Below, one piece after another: positions 16,916 to 26,821 of a stretch of DNA of 64,000 nt. A program made the translations under genes and the position numbers. The notes beneath the pieces were generated by a model. The model was not told the DNA's origin. It was given only the letters and a program-made list of their open reading frames with translations, and searched no databases. Source of the DNA: Silicimonas sp. (GTDB taxonomy: Bacteria; Pseudomonadota; Alphaproteobacteria; Rhodobacterales; Rhodobacteraceae); contig JAJEFO010000061.1 of assembly GCA_022820365.1 (NCBI GenBank), positions 1 through 64,000 on the forward strand, given 5' to 3'. Each line of letters opens with the position of its first letter. The first letter of the stretch is position 1.

Positions 16916-18859
16916 CTAGGTCCTGCCGCGCGGCTTCTCGTAGTCCAATCCCTCGATCAGGGCGTCGAGCTCGCCTCTTTCCTTCCGATCCATGCGCGCG
17001 CCGTTCGGGCCGAACTCGTACTCCGTCTCGTCCTCCGCGGCCACTCGGTCCGATCCGGTCAATGTCTGGGCCGCCTCGCTGAGACGGTAGGTCAGCGATT
17101 CGTCGGCGTCTCCCTTGATGTCCTGCATCGCCTCCTGAATGTCCTTGTGCGCACCGCGCTTGGCGACAAGGTTCTCGAATTCCTTTGTCACCGTCAGAGC
17201 GACAAATTCCTCGCCCGCACCAGGCTGCATGGCAGGCGCGATTTGCACATGGCGGGAGCGGAACAGCTTTTCAAGAGCCTGTGAGCCACAATTTTCCTCG
17301 ACGGCCTCGCGGCCTGAATCTTCTACCGCCAGAAGCGCCTTGCGCACGGCCTCGTGCTCGGGCCTCGTCGTATCAAGCTGCTCGAGTTCGGCGACAAAGC
17401 GGGGCACGATTCCAGGGTGCGTCACGAGGCTGGCCAGGATCACCGCCTCTTTCAGGTGCTCGTGAGCCCGAGTGTCAGCGGAAGCAAGCGCACTCGTCTT
17501 GGTGGCAGCCATCGGACCTGCCGCCTCTCCAGGCCATCCCGCACCAGGCGCGCGCCCCCTGCGCCGCGCCGGGCGGCGCGCGTCGGACAACGACCTCATC
17601 AGGTGAAAGATCTCGTCGTTGTAGTGATGCCTCAGCGACGGATCCTGAATCCGCCTTACGGCCGCGCGCAGGTTGCTGTCCAGCGTCGCCCGCCGCTCCG
17701 GGCTGTCGAAGCTCCTGCCCTCGGTCTCTCGCCGCCACAGCAGTTGCAGCAAGGGAAGGCTCTCCTCGACCTGGCGCTGCATGGCAGCCGTGCCGCCGGA
17801 TCGGATCAGGTCGTCAGGATCCATCCCCTCGGGCATCATGCAGAACCTCAACGACTTTCCCGCCTCCAAGAGCGGCAGCGACAGGTCCGCGACTCGAACT
17901 GCGGCCCGAAACCCGGCTTCATCCCCGTCGAGGGCGATGACCGGTTCATCATGCATCTGCCAGATGAGCCTCAACTGCTGCTCGGTGACGGCCGTTCCCA
18001 TCGGCGCGACCGTCGTGTCGAATCCGGCTTCGGACAGGGCGATCACGTCCATGTACCCTTCCGCAACGATCAGCGGCGCCTTGCCGCCCGCCTTCCGCGC
18101 CGGTCCATGGTTGTAGAGGCACCTGCCCTTGTCGAAGAGCTCGGTCTCCGGAGAGTTCAGGTACTTGGCGTAAGCGTTCGGGTCCATTGCACGCCCTGCA
18201 AGCGCAACGGCAACGCCCCTCGGATCGCGAATGGGAAAGATGATTCGGTCGCGAAAGCGATCATATGGCTCGCCGCCGTCATCGGGACGCACCGCCAGGC
18301 CAGCATCGATCACGAGATCGGCCGCTACGCCCTTGCCAGTGAGAAGCGTGAAGAGATTCTGCCGTTCGTTGGGCGCAAAGCCGATCTCCCAGCGGGTCAA
18401 TGCCGACTCTGACAGTCCTCGTCCTGACAGGTAGTCCCGGGCAGCGGCGCCCGCGCCGGCCCGCAGCTTCAAGCGGTAGTGCTGAACCGCCTGTTCCATG
18501 ACCTCGGCGAGCTGGGTTCTCCGGTCCGCCTTCTGCTGTGCCTCAGGGTCCGGCTTCGGCACCTGCATGCCCGCCTCGCGAGCCAAGATCTCGACCGCTT
18601 CCATGAAGGAGACGTTCTCGGTGTCCTGAACGAATCGGAAAACGTTGCCCTTCGCATGACAGCCGAAGCAGTAGTAGACGCCCTTGCGGTCGTCCACGTG
18701 GAAGGACGCCGTTTTTTCCTGGTGAAACGGGCAAGGCGCCCACATGTCCCCCTTGCTCTGTTTCGATCGGCGAGCATCCCACGTGACCTTCCTTCCCGCG
18801 ACCTGGCTGAGCGAGATGCGGGAGGTCAGATCATCCAAGAATCCGGGAGGGAGACTCAT
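16916..18859 (-). CDS. dnaG: DNA primase
   Basis: DnaG synthesises RNA primers at the replication fork. The 647-residue protein has the N-terminal CHC2 zinc-binding domain (CPFHQEKTASF ... CFGCHAKGN), the primase core with a TOPRIM domain (VAEGYMDVIAL, followed by the EPVIALDGDEAG metal-binding acids) and a C-terminal helicase-interacting region. It lies directly upstream of rpoD on the same strand. No truncation is apparent. Confidence 0.97.
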   Translation of the reverse strand: MSLPPGFLDDLTSRISLSQVAGRKVTWDARRSKQSKGDMWAPCPFHQEKTASFHVDDRKGVYYCFGCHAKGNVFRFVQDTENVSFMEAVEILAREAGMQVPKPDPEAQQKADRRTQLAEVMEQAVQHYRLKLRAGAGAAARDYLSGRGLSESALTRWEIGFAPNERQNLFTLLTGKGVAADLVIDAGLAVRPDDGGEPYDRFRDRIIFPIRDPRGVAVALAGRAMDPNAYAKYLNSPETELFDKGRCLYNHGPARKAGGKAPLIVAEGYMDVIALSEAGFDTTVAPMGTAVTEQQLRLIWQMHDEPVIALDGDEAGFRAAVRVADLSLPLLEAGKSLRFCMMPEGMDPDDLIRSGGTAAMQRQVEESLPLLQLLWRRETEGRSFDSPERRATLDSNLRAAVRRIQDPSLRHHYNDEIFHLMRSLSDARRPARRRGRAPGAGWPGEAAGPMAATKTSALASADTRAHEHLKEAVILASLVTHPGIVPRFVAELEQLDTTRPEHEAVRKALLAVEDSGREAVEENCGSQALEKLFRSRHVQIAPAMQPGAGEEFVALTVTKEFENLVAKRGAHKDIQEAMQDIKGDADESLTYRLSEAAQTLTGSDRVAAEDETEYEFGPNGARMDRKERGELDALIEGLDYEKPRGRT

Positions 18860-19022
18860 GCTGCAAGTATCCCTGCCAAGGGCGGCCTTGTCCAGAACTC
18901 CGGCGCGTCAAGCGGAGGAAATTCCGGCTGCCGGGGATTGACCGTTTGCCGGACGCAACGCCCGGGACCTCGGGACACGGAGATGAGTGTCGCCCCAGAT
19001 CCCGGGCTTGAAGCTCAGGTGT

Positions 19023-20456
19023 TCAAAGGCCCTTTGCCTCGTAGCTGGCAGCCACGCGTTCGATCGCGACAATGTACGCCGCAGTGCGCAGGTCGGTCAC
19101 GTCATTCCGGGACCGCCAGGTTTCGCGCATTGCCTGGTAAGCGCCCCGCATCGTGTCATCGAGCCCCGAACGAACAAGTTCCAGTTCTCCTGCGCCTCGC
19201 AGGTACTTGTCCTTGAAATCACCTGCAAGCGACCAGGCATCCCCAAGATGGTCGCTCAACCTTTCCAGTTCGTTGACGATGAGCATGTGCCGCGCCTCCT
19301 CCTGGCGACGCTGCATGCGGCCAAAGCGGATATGAGTGAGGTTCTTGACCCACTCGAAATACGAAACCGTCACGCCTCCCGCGTTGGCGTACATGTCGGG
19401 GATGATGGGCACGCCTTTCGATCGCAGGATCTCGTCCGCCCCGGCTGTCACGGGTCCGTTTGCAGCTTCGATGATCATGGCCGCATTGATCCGGTGGGCA
19501 TTGGACAGGTTGATCACGCCCTCAAGGGCTGCGGGAATGAGGATGTCGCATTCCTTTTCAAGAATCTTGCTGCCATCCTCGACATGGATTGCATCGGCGT
19601 ATCCTGTGACGCCACCATGGCGCTTGATCCAACTGCCCACAGCTTCGACGTCCAGTCCGTCGTCACAGACCAGGGCGCCGTCGTGCTCGATGACTGCGAC
19701 GACTCTGCAACCGTCCTCTTCGCTCAGGAACTTCGCGGCATGGAAGCCCACGTTGCCGAGGCCCTGAATTACAACGCGCTTGCCGTCAAGCGTGCCGAAG
19801 AGGCCCGCCTCGGCCATGTCTTCCGGATGGCGGAAGAATTCCCGCAGCGCATACTGGATGCCCCGTCCCGTCGCCTCGACCCGACCTTGGATTCCGCCGG
19901 CATGAGGCGGCTTTCCGGTCACGCAGGCGCGTGCATTGATGTCCGTGGTGTTCATCCGCGCGTACTGGTCCGCGATCCAGGCCATTTCACGCTCACCGGT
20001 GCCCATGTCCGGGGCCGGCACGTTCTGGCTGGGATGAATCAGGTCCCGCTTGGCAAGTTCGAAGGCAAATCGGCGCGTGATCCGTTCCATTTCATCCGCA
20101 TCGTATTCCCGGGGATCGATGCGGAGACCTCCTTTCGAGCCGCCGAACGGCGTTTCGACAAGGGCGCACTTGTACGTCATCAGAGCAGCCAGCGCCTCCG
20201 CCTCGTCCTGGGTGACACTGAGCGAATAGCGGATCCCTCCCTTGCACGGTTCCATGTGCTCGGAGTGCACGGAACGGTAACCGGTAAAGGTGTGGATGCT
20301 CCCCCTCATCTTCACCCCGAACCGCACAGTATAGGTGGAGTTGCACACGCGTATCTTGTCCTCCAGGCCCGGCGCGAGATCCATAAGCGCAACGGCGCGA
20401 TTGAACATCAGGTCCACGCTTTCGCGAAACGTCGTCTCTGTCCTTGCAGCATCCAT
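19023..20456 (-). CDS. Glu/Leu/Phe/Val dehydrogenase family protein
   Basis: This is an NAD(P)-dependent amino-acid dehydrogenase, most likely glutamate dehydrogenase, interconverting glutamate and 2-oxoglutarate plus ammonia. The 477-residue chain has the ELFV N-terminal domain with the catalytic-Lys segment (TPFGGSKGG), the PAPDMGTGEREMAWI motif and a C-terminal Rossmann domain (VIQGLGNVGFHAAKFL). Length is above the 410-450 of typical bacterial hexameric enzymes. The start at 20456 is chosen because GGAG lies seven bases upstream; the longer frame lacks this. Substrate choice within the family is not proven. Confidence 0.88.
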   Translation of the reverse strand: MDAARTETTFRESVDLMFNRAVALMDLAPGLEDKIRVCNSTYTVRFGVKMRGSIHTFTGYRSVHSEHMEPCKGGIRYSLSVTQDEAEALAALMTYKCALVETPFGGSKGGLRIDPREYDADEMERITRRFAFELAKRDLIHPSQNVPAPDMGTGEREMAWIADQYARMNTTDINARACVTGKPPHAGGIQGRVEATGRGIQYALREFFRHPEDMAEAGLFGTLDGKRVVIQGLGNVGFHAAKFLSEEDGCRVVAVIEHDGALVCDDGLDVEAVGSWIKRHGGVTGYADAIHVEDGSKILEKECDILIPAALEGVINLSNAHRINAAMIIEAANGPVTAGADEILRSKGVPIIPDMYANAGGVTVSYFEWVKNLTHIRFGRMQRRQEEARHMLIVNELERLSDHLGDAWSLAGDFKDKYLRGAGELELVRSGLDDTMRGAYQAMRETWRSRNDVTDLRTAAYIVAIERVAASYEAKGL

Positions 20457-20599
20457 CTGGTGTCTCCAATGGTTCGCCATTAGGTCGTGAACACAGCTTA
20501 GCAACGGTACCGTGTCCTTGCATCTCGAATCTTATTGCACTTAACCGAACGTGTCCTGAAGTGATCTCGGCGGAATAACGAACGGCCCTGGAGGAAGAC

Positions 20600-21589
20600 A
20601 TGCGCGCAATCACTTACGAGAGCTTCGGCCCGGCGAGCGACGTTCTGGCACTTGAAGACATTCCCGATCCCGCGCCTGCGCGCGGCGAAGTGCTGGTCCG
20701 GCTCCACACGTCCGGGGCCAACCCGTCCGACGTCAAGATGCGCGCAGGCGGACGCCCGGGCGTGACCCGGCCACCTTTCCCCAAGATCATTCCGCACAGT
20801 GACGGCGCAGGCGTGATCGAGGCCGTGGGCGATGACGTCTCCGATGACAGAATCGGCGAGCGCGTTTGGACGTGGAACGGCCAATGGCAGCGCGCCTTCG
20901 GCACGGCCGCCGAGTACATTGCTCTGCCCGCCAGCCAAGCGGTCACCCTGCCAGACAACGTGGGCTTCGAGGCTGGCGCAGTACTTGGCATTCCCGGTCT
21001 TACGGCCTGCCATGCTGTTCTCGGCGACGGGCAGGTCGAGGGCAAGACGGTTCTTGTCAGCGGCGGTGCTGGAACGGTCGGCCATCTGGCCATCCAAGTC
21101 GCCGCCGCGTCAAATGCACGTGTGCTTGCCACGGCACGCGGAAAGGCGGGCCTCGCGGCGGCGGAGTCCGCAGGCGCGTCCCATGCCTTCGACTATGCGA
21201 GCGACACGCTGGCCGACGAGATTCTTGAGTGCACGCACGGCAATCCTGTTGACCGCATCGTTGAAGTCGAATTTGGGAAGAACGCCGAAACCAACGCCCG
21301 GGTCATCGCGGAGCGCGGCACGATCGCGGCCTTCGGTTCTGCGCTCGACATGACGCCAACGCTGCCCTTCTATCCGCTGATGTTCAAATCCGTGACGATC
21401 AAGCTCCTGCTGATCTACCTCCTGTCGCCGGAACAGCGCGAACGGACCATCAAGGACCTGACAGCCCTCCTTCTGCAGGAGGCCTTGGAATTCCGCATCT
21501 CCGACAAGTTTGACCTCGCGGATTGTGCCATGGCGCACGATGCCATCGCTGCCGGAGGGCGAGCGGGGTCGGTCATATTGACGATCTGA
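20600..21589 (+). CDS. Zinc-free MDR oxidoreductase (NADPH:quinone reductase-like)
   Basis: This 329-residue protein belongs to the medium-chain dehydrogenase/reductase superfamily, quinone oxidoreductase branch. It has a GroES-like N-terminal domain (ANPSDVKMRAG, HSDGAGVIEAVG) without the structural or catalytic zinc ligands of alcohol dehydrogenases. The Rossmann domain carries VSGGAGTVGHLAIQVA. It starts with ATG after GGAGGAAG. It diverges from the glutamate-type dehydrogenase gene. The true acceptor is unknown; quinones, enones or acryloyl-type substrates all occur in the family. Confidence 0.87.
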   Translation: MRAITYESFGPASDVLALEDIPDPAPARGEVLVRLHTSGANPSDVKMRAGGRPGVTRPPFPKIIPHSDGAGVIEAVGDDVSDDRIGERVWTWNGQWQRAFGTAAEYIALPASQAVTLPDNVGFEAGAVLGIPGLTACHAVLGDGQVEGKTVLVSGGAGTVGHLAIQVAAASNARVLATARGKAGLAAAESAGASHAFDYASDTLADEILECTHGNPVDRIVEVEFGKNAETNARVIAERGTIAAFGSALDMTPTLPFYPLMFKSVTIKLLLIYLLSPEQRERTIKDLTALLLQEALEFRISDKFDLADCAMAHDAIAAGGRAGSVILTI

Positions 21590-21619
21590 AACCGACAGGT
21601 CCGCCGCGACGACGGCTGG

Positions 21620-22141
21620 TCAATTCCGGCCCATCCCCTGCTCTTCCCGTTCCGCAACCATGTCCGCCAGCAAGTCGGCCATGGCCTTTGCCTGGCCACC
21701 AGACAGGGTTCCTCCCACTGCAAGGCGCCGCCCTATCTGCCACCAGAGTCCGGGTGCCCATCCCGCGGTTCCCGGCTTCTTCAGGCGCACCATGAATCCG
21801 TTCGGGGGCCGAAAGGCCAGGGCACCGCGGTCGACTCTAGCGACGTCTTCGACGCCTGCCAGGGATTTGCCGCTGATGGTCCGCAGGCCGGCACGGGTCA
21901 GGACAAGGCCATCCATGGTCGCCAAGCGAAGCCGGTACGCAGCCCAGAAGATCCCTCCCCCAAGCAGCACGAAGAACAGCCGCCAGAGAACCGGCATCTC
22001 ATCGAATGCCAGCTTGATCATCAGAAACCCAAGGAAGCCCAAGGCCAGAATTGCCATCCACCGGCGTACCGGCGAAGGGCTGATTTCGAGCACGATCTCT
22101 TCCTCGTCATTCATCGCGACATCTTCGGTTTCTTTACGCAT
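21620..22141 (-). CDS. Two-TM membrane protein of unknown function
   Basis: This 173-residue protein has a short acidic N-terminus, two close membrane segments (about residues 25-45 and 50-70) and a cytoplasmic basic domain of about 95 residues. That layout resembles PH-domain-like small membrane proteins common in Rhodobacterales, but I do not recognise a specific family. It is flanked by convergent and divergent genes and shows no operon partner. The start at 22141 (MRKETED) or 22114 (MNDEEE) are both possible; the upstream extension to 22219 looks non-coding. Confidence 0.6.
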   Translation of the reverse strand: MRKETEDVAMNDEEEIVLEISPSPVRRWMAILALGFLGFLMIKLAFDEMPVLWRLFFVLLGGGIFWAAYRLRLATMDGLVLTRAGLRTISGKSLAGVEDVARVDRGALAFRPPNGFMVRLKKPGTAGWAPGLWWQIGRRLAVGGTLSGGQAKAMADLLADMVAEREEQGMGRN

Positions 22142-22315
22142 TTGATATCCAGTCCGGCCCAGGTCACGTGATGATCGTCCGCATCTTCGGCCTCGCGACG
22201 CGAACCTGTTGCGCGGCACGACATCGGCATTCCGGTTTTAGGTGAACGGGTCTCTGATTCAATCGAATTTTCTCCCTGCTGGTTTTTTGCCGCATCCGCA
22301 AATAGTCTCCTGTCC

Positions 22316-22585
22316 ATGCGCATCGCTCTCGTGTCTCTCATTTTTCTGGCTGGCTGCATCGACTGGCCAGACACGGGAAAAGCGCCCAGCCTGGACGAAA
22401 TCGGATCCTGGCCGACACTCAAGCCAATCGGCGAAATCATCGAACGGCAATCCGCGGCGAATCCGACGGCTGACGACCAGTTGAACGCTCGTGCAAACAG
22501 GTTGAAAAGCCAAGCCAGGACGATGAGGCGCGAAATCGCCGATCGCGATGACATCGAGGCGCTCCGCGACGAGTTGGCGCGATAG
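22316..22585 (+). CDS. Small putative lipoprotein
   Basis: This 89-residue protein has a very short signal peptide ending in a lipobox (LAGC, Cys at residue 14), so it is probably a membrane-anchored lipoprotein. The mature part is hydrophilic, with an Arg-rich helix in the second half (ARANRLKSQARTMRREIADR). I do not recognise a family. It lies 61 bases upstream of the homoserine dehydrogenase gene on the same strand and could share its transcript. The ribosome binding site is weak. Confidence 0.65.
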   Translation: MRIALVSLIFLAGCIDWPDTGKAPSLDEIGSWPTLKPIGEIIERQSAANPTADDQLNARANRLKSQARTMRREIADRDDIEALRDELAR

Positions 22586-22646
22586 CCGCATTGCGTCTTC
22601 GCCGCCAAGCGGCTAACGCGCACAAGATCAGTACGGAGTTACCCAG

Positions 22647-23933
22647 ATGACGAGCCCGTTACGTCTCGGAATTGCAGGCATCGGCACGGTCGGTGTCGGA
22701 ACGATCCGCATCGTCCAGAATCGGGCCGCGCTCTTGAAGGCCCGCACGGGACGCGACATTACGATCTCGGCGGTCTCGGCAAGAAGCAGGGACCTGGATC
22801 GGGGAATCCGGATTGCGGATTACGATTGGGCGGACGATCCCGTCGCTCTGGCAAGACGTGACGACGTGGACGTGTTCGTTGAGCTCATAGGCGGGGCCGA
22901 CGGGGTTGCGAAGTGGGCAACCGAAGCGGCCATCGCGGCTGGCAAGGACGTTGTCACTGCCAACAAGGCACTTCTGGCCATCCACGGGCAAGCTCTCGGC
23001 GAGGCGGCGGAAGAGGCTGGCGTCTCCATCCGCTACGAGGCGGCTGTCGCGGGCGGTATCCCTTGCATAAAGGCGCTGTCGGAGGGGCTTGCAGGAAACG
23101 AAATCACGCGCGTAATGGGCGTCATGAACGGCACCTGCAACTACATCCTGACCCGGATGCAGTCGGCTGGCCTCGACTACCAGACAGTATTCGCGGAGTG
23201 TGAACAACTGGGCTACCTGGAAGCGGATCCGATTCTCGACGTGGGCGGCATCGATGCAGGGCACAAGCTCGCTATTCTCGTTGCACTGGCCTTTGGCACC
23301 AAGGTTGACTTCGACGCGGTCCACATCGAGGGCATCGAGCGAATCTCGATTGAGGACATCGAGCAGGCAGCCGACATGGGGTTTCGAATCAAGCTCCTCG
23401 GCGTTGCACAGAAGACGGCGCGCGGAATTGATGCGCGGATGTCACCCTGCCTCGTGCCTGCGGAGTCGCCGCTTGGCCAGCTCGAGGGTGCATCGAACAT
23501 GATCGTGCTGGAAGGCGACAGCGTCGGGCAAGTCGTTCTGCAGGGTGCCGGTGCCGGAGAAGGCCCGACGGCGAGTGCGGTCATCGGTGACATCTGTGAC
23601 CTGGCCCGGGCTTCGGCACGACCGGTCTTTGGAAAGCCGGTGGGCGAACTGGCGGAGGCGAAACGCGACGACGAAGCCGCTTCGGCAGCCTATTACCTGC
23701 GCATGCAGCTCGTCGACAGACCGGGTGCGCTTGCCAAAATTGCTGCTGTCCTTGGGGATGCCGGGATCTCGATCAATCGCATGCGCCAGTACAGGCACAC
23801 GGAAGCCACGGCGCCGGTCCTGATCGTCACTCACGAGGCAAAGCAGGAAGCGCTGCACAAGGCCATTGCGAACATGGACGGCACTGACGTGCTCGCATCT
23901 GCGCCAGTGGCAATCCGGATCGAGAAAGTCTGA
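22647..23933 (+). CDS. hom: Homoserine dehydrogenase
   Basis: The enzyme reduces aspartate semialdehyde to homoserine for threonine and methionine synthesis. The 428-residue protein has an N-terminal Rossmann domain (GIAGIGTVGVGT), the catalytic domain with the family signature around GVMNGTCNYILTRM, and a C-terminal ACT domain (about residues 350-428, starting DRPGALAKIA) likely to bind threonine as feedback inhibitor. The ATG has a GGAG ribosome binding site. Length and domain order are typical of monofunctional proteobacterial enzymes. Confidence 0.96.
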   Translation: MTSPLRLGIAGIGTVGVGTIRIVQNRAALLKARTGRDITISAVSARSRDLDRGIRIADYDWADDPVALARRDDVDVFVELIGGADGVAKWATEAAIAAGKDVVTANKALLAIHGQALGEAAEEAGVSIRYEAAVAGGIPCIKALSEGLAGNEITRVMGVMNGTCNYILTRMQSAGLDYQTVFAECEQLGYLEADPILDVGGIDAGHKLAILVALAFGTKVDFDAVHIEGIERISIEDIEQAADMGFRIKLLGVAQKTARGIDARMSPCLVPAESPLGQLEGASNMIVLEGDSVGQVVLQGAGAGEGPTASAVIGDICDLARASARPVFGKPVGELAEAKRDDEAASAAYYLRMQLVDRPGALAKIAAVLGDAGISINRMRQYRHTEATAPVLIVTHEAKQEALHKAIANMDGTDVLASAPVAIRIEKV

Positions 23934-24013
23934 CGTTGCGACGGCGCCATGATTGTGCCGCGCATTGCATCCCAGAGCCGAGCACGCCGCCCAAGCGTCC
24001 GACTGGCCAGCGC

Positions 24014-24244
24014 ATGATCACGGTTGAGATGGCCAACTGCACGTACTTGCGGATTGCCGATCTTGGGGTCGAACGGGTTCAGATCCCGTCAAGGAATGGC
24101 CAACCGGTTGTCGGCGTCATGCATGCGGAACCGGATGGACGAATTGAATTGCCTTTGCAGGCAAAGACGATCCAGCAATTTGCATACGTGTTGCACACAT
24201 CGCGCGCAGCCTTGGCGACATGCGGGATCCTGAACATCGGATGA
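24014..24244 (+). CDS. Possible small hypothetical protein
   Basis: A 76-codon frame starting at ATG 24014 lies in the same direction as hom, with composition that looks protein-like but no recognised family and no clear ribosome binding site. It ends eight bases before the convergent membrane-protein gene. It may be a real orphan or a chance frame. Confidence 0.3.
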   Translation: MITVEMANCTYLRIADLGVERVQIPSRNGQPVVGVMHAEPDGRIELPLQAKTIQQFAYVLHTSRAALATCGILNIG

Positions 24245-24251
24245 TCGACCG

Positions 24252-24818
24252 TCAGAGAAACTGCCAGACACTTGAACTGAAGAGCTCAGCACCGAGCAGC
24301 ACGACGACCACGCCTCGGACGACCCAGCTTCGAAACCGCACGAGGAGAAACATCGACAGCAAGACCGACAGGGCCACCTCGAATGTGCCGACAATGCCTG
24401 CATGTGCATGGCGATCCCAGTAGCTGATGGAACTTTCGAAAACCCAGTCCGAGATCGGCCAGAAATGCTGGCGCGCGTCGTGCGTGTGAAACGGGAAGTC
24501 CAGCGCGAGATGAAGAAGCGCGGCGCTTGCAAATGCCAATGCAAGCGGCCTTCGCAGCAATAGGGCAACAACGAAAATGACGCCCCAGAGAACGAAACTG
24601 TTGTCGACGGCGAATACCGACTGCCAGGCATCGGAGTAATAGTAGTCCCGAAAGACGACGCTTGGCGAAATGCCCAAGACGAAGATGGAAACCGACGCCA
24701 TCACGTAGAGCGAGACATCCGGTGCGAGCGCCCCAAGAACCGCAGCCTGGAAGCTTCCCTTTCGATCCGGACTGGAAAACGCGGCGGCCCCGAAAATCAG
24801 GTGAGCGGGTGTGTTCAC
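24252..24818 (-). CDS. Integral membrane protein, YdjM/DUF457-like
   Basis: This 188-residue protein has about four hydrophobic segments and conserved-looking His/Asp positions: an N-terminal PAHLIFG, and LHLALDFPFHTHDARQHFWP in the middle. These resemble the membrane-bound metal-dependent hydrolase-like YdjM/DUF457 family, in which His and Asp residues near the membrane surface are shared. No activity is established for this subgroup. It stands alone on the minus strand. Confidence 0.6.
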   Translation of the reverse strand: MNTPAHLIFGAAAFSSPDRKGSFQAAVLGALAPDVSLYVMASVSIFVLGISPSVVFRDYYYSDAWQSVFAVDNSFVLWGVIFVVALLLRRPLALAFASAALLHLALDFPFHTHDARQHFWPISDWVFESSISYWDRHAHAGIVGTFEVALSVLLSMFLLVRFRSWVVRGVVVVLLGAELFSSSVWQFL

Positions 24819-25443
24819 AGGATCAGCGCCTCAAGCCGTCATTTGCCAGCTTCGCATCCGCCCGCGCTCTTAAACTCGTCCTGAACCGGCATGCGAATTT
24901 GGCATCGGAGTGGATTGTCGAATTCACATTCAGGTACTTCACGGATCAGGCACACCACAATTCGGCGCAGCGACACGTTGTCTGCAATGGAAATTTCCGT
25001 CGTCTCAGTCCCCCTAGAGAGCGACGGAGCCAGTGCCCGTCGCAGTTGACGCCTCACGGCTCGAATCAGGGTGGTGCCGAACTTGAAGGTGGCCTGCCGC
25101 GTCTCTTCGCCCAAGCCTCTGCCTGAAGTTCGCGTCGCAGCAATTCGCCTGAAGTATTGGACGCAATAGATTAATCTAAAATAACAAATATCTGAACTCC
25201 TGCGGCATGAACCAAGTTCATCCACTGCCGCTCGGCGAGAACAAGTAATTCGGATGCCGCGGACCCGGTCATTCGAAAGCCCTGTCTTCCGCCGCCCGGC
25301 CGGGTTCGCCCGACGGGCCCAAGTCCTGCACGGGCATCCTGATGCAGCCTGAAACCAGGCGTGTGCCAACGGCAGCCCCGCGCCCAAAACCGGAGCGGCG
25401 GCTCCTCTGCCGGCCAACACGCCAGGCAGCAAAGCTGCGCCGA
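24819..25443. other. Gene-poor spacer with a repeated short motif
   Basis: These 625 bases hold no gene I can support. On the minus strand two places encode the same short peptide motif (IRMPVQD), near 24877-24900 and 25320-25345. The underlying DNA matches at about 15 of 20 bases (for example GTCCTG..C.GGCAT on the plus strand). This suggests decayed copies of a repeated segment. The region is locally AT-richer near 25160-25200. Confidence 0.35.
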
Positions 25444-26805
25444 CTATTCTTGACCGATTGCGCGCAGGACACGGTCGAGTTTCTTGCCTTGCGGACTGGC
25501 GTAACGGCTAGGTGCGCCCCTTACGGCGTCATAGTAGGCTTGCGGGTCATAGATCGGAACGTCCAGACCCAAGGACTCGGCCGTAAGGACGCCGATCGCG
25601 TCCAGGATCTGGTAGGCGGCAATGTGGCGATCAATTTCGACCGATACACGGTTTGTCTGGGCGTCAAGGAGTTCCTGTTCCTGGTCCAGAACCTCAAGCG
25701 ATGCACGCGCGCCCAACTGGAACTCTTCCCGCACGCCTTGCAATGCCAGTTGCGCCGCGCCGACCTGCTGCTCGGATGACTCGATGCCGGCCTCAGCGAC
25801 TGCAAGGCTTGAATAGGCATTGCTCACCTGCTGATCTACCATAAGTCCGGTCGTATGGAGTTGCGCCCGCACCTGATCGCGCTGCGCTTGCGCTTTCCGC
25901 AGCGCCGAGGGCATCGTGCCCCCCTGGTAGATCGGCCCGCTAAACTGGATCCCGACGCTGGCCGTCCCGTCTCCATCGTCGTTGAATTCCATTCCTGCCG
26001 TTCCGGAGAGGGTTGGAAGCCTGCTGCGTGCAGCACGCTCGACACCGATGTCCACGACCTTCGTCTGGTGCTGAACCTGCTTCAACTGAGGATTGTGCTC
26101 CCGAGCCATCGCACGGGCTTCCTGCTCGGAGTCCGGCACACTCGGTGGATCAGGTGGAGGCAAAAGGGTACCGGGGTAACTTCCGATTGTTGCCCTGTAC
26201 TGTTCCCTGGCCCTTGCGAAGCTGCCTTCCTCCGCTGCAAGGCCGCTTCTCGCCGCAGCCAACCGGGCCTCGGCGACCGATACGTCGGTACGGCTCAGTT
26301 CTCCTACTTCGAATCGGTCGCGCGTTGCGCGGAGATGCTCAGTCAGGAGTCGCACGTTGTTTTTTCGGAGTTCGACGAAGGCCTCCGCACGGCGCACGCC
26401 AAGATAGGCCGTGACCGCGTTCAGCAGGACCGAGTTCTCCACGTCCACCAACGCGGCCCGGGTTGCCAGAACGGTCTCTTTCGCTGCATCGACACCAAGC
26501 TTGCGTCGATCGCCATCGTACAGGCCCAAGCCAACCGACAGGGAGGCCGCAAGCGAACCGCCGTCGTTCGGCATCCGGTTCGAATAGTTCGCTCCGAGCG
26601 TGTAGTTAATGACCGGGCGGAGCGCAGCGACGGCCTGCGCCACATCTTCGTCGGCGGCCCGCAGAACAGCCCTGTTCTGCTCGATGAGCCCGCTCGTCCG
26701 GTACGCCATAGCCAAGGCGTCGGACAGGGATTCCGCCATCACGGGCTGCACGGTCAGCGCTGCCCCGATTGCTGCCAATCCCGACTTTCTCGCCCAGCCC
26801 AGCAT
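25444..26805 (-). CDS. tolC: TolC-family outer-membrane efflux protein
   Basis: TolC-type proteins form the outer-membrane/periplasmic duct of type I secretion and efflux systems. The 453-residue precursor has a signal peptide (about residues 1-24, ending PVMA) and two outer-membrane-efflux repeats rich in Ala, Gln and Glu helices. Typical segments are YRTSGLIEQNRAVLRAADED and GEVGELSRTDVSVAEARL-like hairpins. The start at 26805 (MLGWARK) is chosen for its signal peptide; the longer frame adds 53 unlikely residues. It lies 16 bases after pcm on the same strand, a pairing common in alphaproteobacteria. Confidence 0.92.
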   Translation of the reverse strand: MLGWARKSGLAAIGAALTVQPVMAESLSDALAMAYRTSGLIEQNRAVLRAADEDVAQAVAALRPVINYTLGANYSNRMPNDGGSLAASLSVGLGLYDGDRRKLGVDAAKETVLATRAALVDVENSVLLNAVTAYLGVRRAEAFVELRKNNVRLLTEHLRATRDRFEVGELSRTDVSVAEARLAAARSGLAAEEGSFARAREQYRATIGSYPGTLLPPPDPPSVPDSEQEARAMAREHNPQLKQVQHQTKVVDIGVERAARSRLPTLSGTAGMEFNDDGDGTASVGIQFSGPIYQGGTMPSALRKAQAQRDQVRAQLHTTGLMVDQQVSNAYSSLAVAEAGIESSEQQVGAAQLALQGVREEFQLGARASLEVLDQEQELLDAQTNRVSVEIDRHIAAYQILDAIGVLTAESLGLDVPIYDPQAYYDAVRGAPSRYASPQGKKLDRVLRAIGQE

Positions 26806-26821
26806 CTCGCGTCTCCAATTC

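Noticed and set aside
18960-18997. Inverted repeat GCCCGGGA/TCCCGGGC near the dehydrogenase end
   Set aside because: Eight pairs with a 22-base loop and no T-run; not convincing as a terminator.
24839-25432. 197-codon minus frame
   Set aside because: Arg-rich, low-quality composition, no domain and no ribosome binding site; treated as a gene-free spacer with a repeat motif.
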